64,000 nucleotides of DNA from Candidatus Poribacteria bacterium. GTDB taxonomy: Bacteria; Poribacteria; WGA-4E; UBA9662. This document shows, piece by piece, positions 37,288 through 43,877 of this stretch (position 1 is its first letter; each line of letters opens with the position of its first letter). Both the position numbers and the translations under genes were made by a program. Under the pieces are notes generated by a model that saw only the letters and a program-made list of their open reading frames with translations, was not told where the DNA came from and ran no database searches. Where the stretch lies: assembly GCA_030748495.1 (NCBI GenBank), contig JASMLX010000007.1:19907-83906 (forward strand), given 5' to 3'.

Positions 37288-40200
37288 ATGAAATCTTCGT
37301 ACCGTCTGCTTTTTATTCTTTTGCTACTGTTACCTCGAGTTTCTTTAGCTCAAGAGAAAATTACCTGGGAGAAAGACGGCTCAGAGATGGTGATGATTCC
37401 GGGCGGTACCTTTGAGATGGGAGATAGTAAGAATGGGCCCGAGGACTTTATGAAACCTTCGCAGCCAGTGCATACTGTGACTCTGGATGCTTTCTATATG
37501 GATAAGTGCGAAGTGACCAACACCCAATACCGAGAATTCATGGAAGCCACCGGCCACCGTCAGCCTGCATACTGGAATGATCCTCTAATTAACCAACCCA
37601 ACCAACCTGTAGTTGGAGTGGGTTGGGTTGATGCGGCAGCTTATGCCAATTGGGTGGGCAAACGCTTGCCTACTGAAGCCGAATGGGAGTATGCAGCACG
37701 AGGCGGATTGGCCGGGAAACGGTATGTTTGGGGAGATGGTAACATTGATGGGAAACAATGTAACTTCGCGGACAAGAATGCACCTAACGATTTCACCTGG
37801 GCTGATCGGACGGTGGATGATGGCTATCAATACACCGCACTCGTAGGATCATATTCGGCTAACGGCTATGGACTTCATGATATGGCGGGCAACGTCTGGG
37901 AGTGGTGTGCTGACTGGTATGATGAAAACTACTATGGAAATTCGCCTGCTAAGAATCCAATGGGGCCGGACACCGGCTTCAACCGGGTGTTGCGGGGCGG
38001 GTCTTGGATCCACAATATCGTTCCCCTACGCGTGGCTATCCGCGACCATGACGCTCCGAATAATGCGAGCGCTTACATCGGATTTCGCTGTGTAATTACC
38101 GGTTTACCTGCAACGATCAACATCAGATCGAGTTCTACTAGCCTGGTGGCTGACGGTAGTACGACCACCAGCTTAACTATTACTCTCAAAGACACGACCG
38201 ACCAGGACCTGTCGGGTCAGGTGGTCACCTTGACGGCTGATAATGGGACAGTCAGCGCTGTTACGGATAACGGCGACGGCACCTACACCGCCACCTACAC
38301 AGCGGGCAGCCAGGCGGGTACGGCTACGGTAACGGCTAAGACTGCTAACGGTAAAACCGATACAATCCAGATCACGTTGACGAAGGTTGCCACGTTTGTA
38401 ATGTCGGTACTGGAACCGGAGTTGTCGGTTCCAGTGGGTGAGTCGGTCTCCTCTCTAATCGAGTTGGAAGGTAAAGATAGCTTTAGTGGTACCATTGATC
38501 TATCTGCCACTGATCTACCTAAAAACACGACCGCCGGTTTCGATTCGGAGTCAGTCAAATTAACGGTGGCCGATCCTATTCAGACCGCGCAACTAACGTT
38601 GTCATTGGATCAGGATATTGAAGCTAAAACTTATGAGTTTACGGTTTCAGCCAGCAGTGAAGGTGGTCAAACGGAAAAAGTTACCTTCACGCTAAAAGTG
38701 GAAGCGAGAGATCCCGACCCGACCACGATAACTATTGTGGTTGATCCCAGAGAATTGACTCTAGGTGGTTCATTGAAAGTAGCTGGACAGTTAGTCTCGA
38801 TTGCGAAGCTGGCAGTAGAGATTCCAGTCGGTTCTGTCATCGCATTGACCTTGACCTCACCCAGTGGAGAAAACATCCCATTTGAAGCCAAGACCGCGGA
38901 GAGTGGTAACTATCAACAACCTTATACCCCGGATGAAGTGGGTGAGTGGCAGATCAGTGCTGAATTTGTCGGCACTGAAACCTTGAAAGTTTCTCAGCAC
39001 AATGACACCTTTACCGTCCGCGCCAGAGAGGTAGAAAGTGTTGGCCTCCAATCGGATTCAACCGACTTAACGGCCGATGGTGTCACAACGGCCGCACTGA
39101 CCATCACCCTCAAAGATACGGCTGACCAAACTGTATCAGGACAGGCGGTTACCTTAACGGCGGACAGTGGGCAAGTCAGCACCGTTACAGATAATGGGGA
39201 TGGCACCTATACTTCCACCTACACAGCGGGCAGCCAGGTAGGAACTGCTACAGTGACAGCTAAATCAGCTAACGGGAAAACTGGTACCGTCCAGATTACA
39301 CTGACGGAGGCTATTACATTTGCGCTGTCGGTGCCGAAACCGGAGTTGTCAGTTAAAGCGGGAGAATTTGCCACCTACCAGATTACGTTGAAAGAGAAAG
39401 GCGGTTTCAGTGATACCATTAATCTGTTTGCCAGTAACCTTCCCCCAAATACAACAGCTAGTTTTAATCCGGAACAGGTCAAATTAACGTCGGCCGAGCC
39501 CGTCCAGACTACGCGACTGACACTGACCTCGGGCCAAGATATTGAAGCCACAGATCACACCGTCACCGTTCTGGCCATCAGTGAAGGTGGCAAAGCGAAA
39601 ACAGCTACTTTAAGACTAAAAGTGGAAGCCGAAGATCCCGGCCCAACTACGATTACAGTGGTAGTAGATCTCAAAGATGTAGATTTAGGTGATTCAATAA
39701 AAATAACTGGGCAGTTAGTCTCGATTGCAGAACCGGCAGTAGAGATTCCGGTTGATTCTGTCATTGCACTGACCTTAACCTCCCCGGCCGGAAAGACTGC
39801 GAGCTTTAATGTCAAGACTACTGAAGGTGGCAACTATCAATTAGATTCGCTCTACCGACCAGATGAAATAGGAGAATGGCAGGTTAACGCTGAATTTGTC
39901 AGCACCGAGACCTTGAAAACCTCTCAGCACCGTGCCAAATTTACGGTGCAAAAACCGGCAGATAAACTAACAGCTAAACTAGCAGGTGATGTTAACGGTG
40001 ATAAGACGGTCAACATCTTTGACCTGGTGATAGTAGCAGGTCAATTTGGCCAAGCAGGACCAGGTTTAGAAGGAGACGTCAACGGCGATTTTGGAGTTGA
40101 TGTCTTTGATCTGGTACTGGCAGCCAGTAACTTTGGCCAGTCGGTAGTAAGCACAGCCCCAACTATAACGACCAGTATCGAACTCAGTACGGAACAGAAG

Positions 40201-40602
40201 TATCATATTGCCAATGCGATTGACCAATTAGAGTCTAACCCTAATCGCTCACCCGCGGAAGAGGTAGCACTTAACGTTCTGCAAGCCATATTGCCAGAGA
40301 GATTGCCCACTCAAAACCAATTACTAGCCAACTATCCCAATCCCTTCAATCCAGAAACCTGGATACCTTTCCAACTGAGTCAAGATGCCGATGTAACCAT
40401 TACCATTTATGATGTTCACGGTCGACGGATACGACGATTGCAGCTGGGACTGATGACGGCGGGAAGGTATGTAGCTGCAGACCAGGCCGCCTATTGGGAT
40501 GGGAAGACTGAAACGGGTAAACTAGTGGCCAGTGGCACTTACTTCTATCAGATAGAGGCTGGAGAGTATACCGAGACACGGAAGATGATAGTTCTGAAGT
40601 AA
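37288..40602 (+). CDS. Secreted multidomain protein: SUMF1-like domain, Ig-like repeats, dockerin, sorting tail
   Basis: 1104 residues. A signal peptide (SSYRLLFILLLLLPRVSLA) is followed at 28-272 by a SUMF1/formylglycine-generating-like domain (MVMIPGGTFEMGD, KRLPTEAEWEYAARGG, GNVWEWCADWY, RVLRGGSW). The two catalytic cysteines of true sulfatase-modifying enzymes are absent (RGGSWIHNIVPLRVAIRD), so a binding role is more likely. Residues 273-890 hold two copies of a three-module block: an invasin-type Ig domain (NGDGTYTATYTAG), a beta domain and a third beta domain. A dockerin pair (GDVNGDKTVNIFDLV, GDVNGDFGVDVFDLV) lies near 895-950, and a type-IX-like tail (NYPNPFNPETWIPFQL) fills the last 90 residues. 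Likely surface-anchored. Confidence 0.92.
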   Translation: MKSSYRLLFILLLLLPRVSLAQEKITWEKDGSEMVMIPGGTFEMGDSKNGPEDFMKPSQPVHTVTLDAFYMDKCEVTNTQYREFMEATGHRQPAYWNDPLINQPNQPVVGVGWVDAAAYANWVGKRLPTEAEWEYAARGGLAGKRYVWGDGNIDGKQCNFADKNAPNDFTWADRTVDDGYQYTALVGSYSANGYGLHDMAGNVWEWCADWYDENYYGNSPAKNPMGPDTGFNRVLRGGSWIHNIVPLRVAIRDHDAPNNASAYIGFRCVITGLPATINIRSSSTSLVADGSTTTSLTITLKDTTDQDLSGQVVTLTADNGTVSAVTDNGDGTYTATYTAGSQAGTATVTAKTANGKTDTIQITLTKVATFVMSVLEPELSVPVGESVSSLIELEGKDSFSGTIDLSATDLPKNTTAGFDSESVKLTVADPIQTAQLTLSLDQDIEAKTYEFTVSASSEGGQTEKVTFTLKVEARDPDPTTITIVVDPRELTLGGSLKVAGQLVSIAKLAVEIPVGSVIALTLTSPSGENIPFEAKTAESGNYQQPYTPDEVGEWQISAEFVGTETLKVSQHNDTFTVRAREVESVGLQSDSTDLTADGVTTAALTITLKDTADQTVSGQAVTLTADSGQVSTVTDNGDGTYTSTYTAGSQVGTATVTAKSANGKTGTVQITLTEAITFALSVPKPELSVKAGEFATYQITLKEKGGFSDTINLFASNLPPNTTASFNPEQVKLTSAEPVQTTRLTLTSGQDIEATDHTVTVLAISEGGKAKTATLRLKVEAEDPGPTTITVVVDLKDVDLGDSIKITGQLVSIAEPAVEIPVDSVIALTLTSPAGKTASFNVKTTEGGNYQLDSLYRPDEIGEWQVNAEFVSTETLKTSQHRAKFTVQKPADKLTAKLAGDVNGDKTVNIFDLVIVAGQFGQAGPGLEGDVNGDFGVDVFDLVLAASNFGQSVVSTAPTITTSIELSTEQKYHIANAIDQLESNPNRSPAEEVALNVLQAILPERLPTQNQLLANYPNPFNPETWIPFQLSQDADVTITIYDVHGRRIRRLQLGLMTAGRYVAADQAAYWDGKTETGKLVASGTYFYQIEAGEYTETRKMIVLK
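38107..39950 (+). repeat. Internal tandem duplication of about 920 bp coding for a three-domain block
   Basis: Segment 38107-39030 and segment 39031-39950 encode the same order of domains. Matching pairs are SLVADGSTTTSLTITLKD / DLTADGVTTAALTITLKD, VTDNGDGTYTATYTAGSQAG / VTDNGDGTYTSTYTAGSQVG, and EIPVGSVIALTLTSP / EIPVDSVIALTLTSP. The nucleotide similarity is high enough that unequal crossing-over could change copy number. Confidence 0.8.
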
Positions 40603-40638
40603 CCCCTACGGTAAGGTTATGTGTGACGTCTGTAGGGG
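40603..40638 (+). terminator. Hairpin just after the dockerin protein stop
   Basis: CCCCTAC at 40603-40609 pairs with GTAGGGG at 40632-40638 across a 22-base loop, starting directly after the stop codon. No T-run follows, so it is not a classical Rho-independent terminator; it may end or stabilise the transcript, or be part of a repeat. Confidence 0.35.
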
Positions 40639-40736
40639 CAAAGCGAATAAGAAAGGATTTGGCCAACTAACAAAAATGGTTTTAACTGTAAGGGGGGCAG
40701 TTGTGAAAAAGGTGTGTTGCTTGGCTCAAACAGATT
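40609..40736 (+). repeat. Direct repeat A, second copy
   Basis: Matches 36956-37080 (see that entry). It lies right after the intact sorting-tail gene, as the first copy lies after the remnant tail, which shows that the two loci descend from one duplicated gene plus its 3' flank. Confidence 0.75.
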
Positions 40737-40843
40737 GAGATTGGAGTGCAATTTGGGCCAAGCAGACAAATGTCTACTCAAATAGAAAAGGAAGACCAGA
40801 ATCTAGTTTTCTACGGCAGGCAGTCGACTGATATTTGCTTGGC

Positions 40844-40858
40844 CCCTACGGTGTAGGG
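40844..40858. repeat. Short perfect hairpin CCCTAC-GGT-GTAGGG
   Basis: Six-base stem with a three-base loop, preceded by TTGCTTGGCC. The same GCTTGGCCCCTACG word occurs at 37070-37082. It is probably part of a dispersed intergenic repeat; a terminator role is possible but there is no T-run. Confidence 0.45.
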
Positions 40859-40987
40859 TTAGTAAGATGATTTCAACCCAAAAATCAACCCATAACACAA
40901 TGGGCTATAAACCCTTGTTTTATTGTTTTATCGTTCCATTGAAATTTCGTCCGAAATATTACGGTAGTAAGTAAGTAAGAAATAGAT

Positions 40988-42166
40988 ATGCTAAATAACA
41001 CCTGTTCTTTAAAAGTTAATGGGGCCAAAGAATCAACCCGGGAGGGAAAGTCTCTGCCGAGAACAGCTCATCACCGCCACCCCGGAGGGAAGAAGCAACC
41101 GGTACTCCGTCTGCTGTTTTGGGAAACAACTACAGGTTGTAACTTAGAGTGTGCGCACTGTCGACGGCTTGACGTGAGCCAACGGTTAGCCAAAAGTGAT
41201 TTGACAACCGAGGAAGGCCTGGCCTTCATCGATGCTCTGACGGCAACACAGAAACCGATTTTAGTTTTTAGTGGTGGTGAACCGCTGATGCGTCCGGATA
41301 TTTTTGAACTTGCCGCATACGCCATTGGGCGAGGATTGATAGTGGCACTCGCCACCAACGGGACGTTAGTGACAGACCAAATTGCAGCCAAGATCAAGAG
41401 CGTTGGCATCGACCGTGTCAGCATCAGCATTGATGGCGAAAATGCTGAGACCCATGATGGGTTCCGAAGGCTACCAGGCTCATTTGACCGTGCTTTGGAG
41501 GGAATCGCTTACCTGAGAGCGCATGATGTTCCGGTCCAGATTAATTCAACTGTTGCCAAGCATAACGATGACCAACTCCCGGGTATCTACGACTTGGCGA
41601 TCGATGTTGGGGCAATAGCGCTGCACCTGTTTATGTTGGTACCCGTTGGATGCGGAGTGCAGATCGCTGACAGTGTTATGCTGTCAGCAGAACGACAGGA
41701 GGAGGTATTACACTGGTTCTACGATAAATCTAAGGAAAAAGCACTGCAAATGAAAGCAACCTGTGCCCCTCACTACTACCGTATCATGCGGCAGCGTGCA
41801 CAGGCAGAAGGAACAAAAATTGATCGCTCTACCCACGGTATGGCAGTTCTAACCAAAGGCTGCTTGGCAGGAACCTCGGTCTGTTTTGTTTCTCATAAGG
41901 GACAGGTTTTCCCCTGTGGATACCTCCCGGTTGAGGCCGGCAACGTAAGACACCAACCCTTTGGGGAAATTTGGGAAAATGCATCGTTGTTCGAGACACT
42001 TCGCCGTCCTGAACTGTTGAAAGGGAAGTGCGGAGTCTGTGAATACATAAAGGTGTGCGGTGGTTGTCGAGCACGCGCCTATGGAGAGGTCGGGGATCTA
42101 CTGGAGGAGGAGCCCTACTGTATCTATCAGCCACCAATCCAAATCTCGAAAACCCTAGATAACTGA
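40988..42166 (+). CDS. Radical SAM/SPASM protein, AhbD/NirJ-like
   Basis: A 392-residue radical SAM enzyme. The cluster-binding motif is TTGCNLECAHCRR (Cys51, Cys55, Cys58), followed by VFSGGEPLMRPDIFEL (SAM-binding GGE). ATCAPHYYRIMRQRAQ and TKGCLAGTSVCFVSHKGQ then VFPCGYLPVEAGNVR are features of the AhbC/AhbD/NirJ branch. A SPASM region of clustered cysteines (GKCGVCEYIKVCGGCRARAY, then EEEPYC) closes the protein and should bind auxiliary iron-sulfur clusters. The branch includes Fe-coproporphyrin decarboxylase and heme d1 enzymes, so a role in heme or tetrapyrrole modification is the leading guess. No other heme gene is in the window. Confidence 0.85.
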   Translation: MLNNTCSLKVNGAKESTREGKSLPRTAHHRHPGGKKQPVLRLLFWETTTGCNLECAHCRRLDVSQRLAKSDLTTEEGLAFIDALTATQKPILVFSGGEPLMRPDIFELAAYAIGRGLIVALATNGTLVTDQIAAKIKSVGIDRVSISIDGENAETHDGFRRLPGSFDRALEGIAYLRAHDVPVQINSTVAKHNDDQLPGIYDLAIDVGAIALHLFMLVPVGCGVQIADSVMLSAERQEEVLHWFYDKSKEKALQMKATCAPHYYRIMRQRAQAEGTKIDRSTHGMAVLTKGCLAGTSVCFVSHKGQVFPCGYLPVEAGNVRHQPFGEIWENASLFETLRRPELLKGKCGVCEYIKVCGGCRARAYGEVGDLLEEEPYCIYQPPIQISKTLDN

Positions 42167-42185
42167 AATCATACCGAAAAACTAG

Positions 42186-42377
42186 AAAGAGGGTTTTAAC
42201 ACGGGGTTAAAACGCACTCCTGAAGGGGTAGAAAGCGAGGTCAAGGAGATAATCGATGAGTTCAACCGGAAGATGTTTCCCGGCGGCAATTGCTTCTACG
42301 AAGCACGCTTCAGAAGTAAGTATTTTATATCTCTACCGTTGTGACTACGGCCACACCGTAGTTGAAGCTCAATGTCC
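42186..42377 (+). pseudogene. Fragment of an unidentified conserved protein
   Basis: A start-less frame reads KEGFNTGLKRTPEGVESEVK, EIIDEFNRKMFPGGNCFYEA and RFRSKYFISLPL-stop. A neighbouring frame then continues plausibly as YLYRCDYGHTVVEAQC. The composition is protein-like and the one-base shift suggests a decayed gene. I cannot name the family. A perfect palindrome (GTTTTAAC-ACGGG-GTTAAAAC, 42193-42213) lies inside its 5' part. The whole 42167-42576 interval otherwise holds only AT-rich sequence and the ribosome site of the next gene. Confidence 0.35.
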
Positions 42378-42576
42378 ATAACCCCTCCCTAAAAACTGAA
42401 GCTAAGTCAAACTGATACCACTTGTGTTTCAATAAGGGGTGTGATATAATCGAAACTGGTAGCGGTCGATATTTTGGCAGCTATCTTGCCAACGAACGTA
42501 TATTAGCATACATTAGCGATAATCCAAATATTGTCCCCTCAAAATTGGGATCAATAGGCGTTCAATAGGAGATATC

Positions 42577-43203
42577 ATGGGAAAAATTAACACGCTTGTA
42601 TTTGCTGGTGGAGCAATCCACGACTGGAAAGGGTGCAGTCAGGAAATCATCAAGTCCTTGTCGCAAAGAGACGAATTCGAACTCACCACTGTAGAAGAAG
42701 ATTTGGACACGCTGGTATCACCCAATCTGGATTCTTACGATTTAATCGTTTTTTACTACACGGTTGGTGAAATCTCCGACGCTCAAAAAAATGGGCTTCT
42801 AAATCATATTGCTTCTGGTAAAGGATACGTTGGCATCCACTCAGCTGCCGATTCCTTCAGAGGTTGTCCCGAGTATAGGGCCATGGTAGGTGGACATTTT
42901 ATCACTCACCCTCGCTACCGGGAATATCAGGTGAGTATTGTCGATTCTGACCACCCGATTACCGAAGGCCTGGTTGAGTTCAACGTTACCGATGAGCAGT
43001 ATATTCTAGATTATGACCGACGTGTCGATGTTCTGGCCTCGGCCCTCTATCAGGGTGATATGGCACCGGTTGCCTGGACGAAAAGTTGGGGAGAAGGCCG
43101 AATTTTTTATCTTGCTTTAGGGCACGATGCGCCTGCCTGCCAGCACGAGAACTTTTCTCTTATGCTCCAGCGTGGTGCGTTATGGGCGGGTACACCAGCA
43201 TAA
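42577..43203 (+). CDS. ThuA-like domain protein
   Basis: A 208-residue ThuA-type protein, shorter than the one at 25432. NTLVFAGGAIHDWKGCSQEI starts the fold, GKGYVGIHSAADSFRGCPEY is the strongly conserved nucleophile-elbow-like region, GGHFITHPRYREYQV and DHPITEGL follow, and the end is GRIFYLALGHDAPACQHENF. Such proteins frequently accompany sugar dehydrogenases and are implicated in sugar turnover, but the reaction is uncertain. AGGAGATATC before the ATG is a strong ribosome site. It lies 20 bases upstream of recX in the same orientation, which may reflect chance cotranscription. Confidence 0.88.
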   Translation: MGKINTLVFAGGAIHDWKGCSQEIIKSLSQRDEFELTTVEEDLDTLVSPNLDSYDLIVFYYTVGEISDAQKNGLLNHIASGKGYVGIHSAADSFRGCPEYRAMVGGHFITHPRYREYQVSIVDSDHPITEGLVEFNVTDEQYILDYDRRVDVLASALYQGDMAPVAWTKSWGEGRIFYLALGHDAPACQHENFSLMLQRGALWAGTPA

Positions 43204-43223
43204 AGTTGCCTCTCTGATCTGGG

Positions 43224-43862
43224 ATGCAACCTAAAATATCTGATATTCAGGTTCTCTCGGAAGAGAAGCTAAAAGTTGTTTTTGCGGCCGATGTTCCTGA
43301 TCGGGTAGTGCCTATTAGCTTTGTCGGTATGTTCGGCCTTCGGGTCGGGATGACGGTTTCGCCGGAGATTCTGGATCAGTTAGCTCAAGCCGAAGAGGTG
43401 ATGAAAGCCAAGGCCTACGCTAAAAAGGCTTGTCAAACTTCAGAAATACCCCACTCTAAATCGGAGATCATTAAACTGTTACAGCTACAGGGATTTGAGT
43501 CAGAGAGTATCGAAGCGACGGTTTTAGATCTGGAACAGAGCGGTCATGTCAAAGATCAAGTTTTTGCTCGGAAGTGGGTGGATCGCAGGCGTAAGTCTAC
43601 ACCACGAGGCAAACGGGTACTTCGGTTTGAGCTTCGGGGAAAGGGAGTTGACACCTCAACCATTGATCATGTTTTGTCCGAGGTTGATGAATCCGATGAG
43701 ACGGAATCGGCCTTGCGAATCTCCCGGAAACATGCCAGGCGCTACAAATCACTTGCTCCTCATGTGGCCAAACGCCGCTTGCAAGAACTCTTGCTCAGAC
43801 GAGGGTTTGGCTACGATATCATCCAGCGAGTAACAGCAACTCTGGAGACCGAGAAGTCTTGA
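43224..43862 (+). CDS. recX: RecX regulatory protein
   Basis: A 212-residue RecX family protein, a modulator of RecA filaments. The family's three-helix repeats are recognisable: AKAYAKKACQTSEIPHSKSE, IKLLQLQGFESESIEATVLD, then HVKDQVFARKWVDRRRKSTP (the most conserved helix with D-x-x-F-A-x-x-W), GKRVLRFELRGKGVD, and a C-terminal repeat KRRLQELLLRRGFGYDIIQR. It directly precedes alaS by 15 bases, a gene order seen in many bacteria where recA, recX and alaS are adjacent; recA itself is not in this window. Confidence 0.9.
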   Translation: MQPKISDIQVLSEEKLKVVFAADVPDRVVPISFVGMFGLRVGMTVSPEILDQLAQAEEVMKAKAYAKKACQTSEIPHSKSEIIKLLQLQGFESESIEATVLDLEQSGHVKDQVFARKWVDRRRKSTPRGKRVLRFELRGKGVDTSTIDHVLSEVDESDETESALRISRKHARRYKSLAPHVAKRRLQELLLRRGFGYDIIQRVTATLETEKS

Positions 43863-43877
43863 ATTAGTAATAATCCT

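Larger units (their letters stand above)
40603..40987. other. Gene-free stretch with hairpins and repeats after the dockerin protein
   Basis: It holds the CCCCTAC...GTAGGGG hairpin, direct repeat A copy 2, a second CCCTAC-GGT-GTAGGG hairpin (40844-40858) and, toward the right, AT-rich sequence that probably carries the promoter of the radical SAM gene. No protein-like frame. Confidence 0.5.

Noticed and set aside
42193..42213. Possible CRISPR-like repeat (GTTTTAAC palindrome)
   Set aside because: Only one copy with no spacers or further repeats; no cas gene is present.
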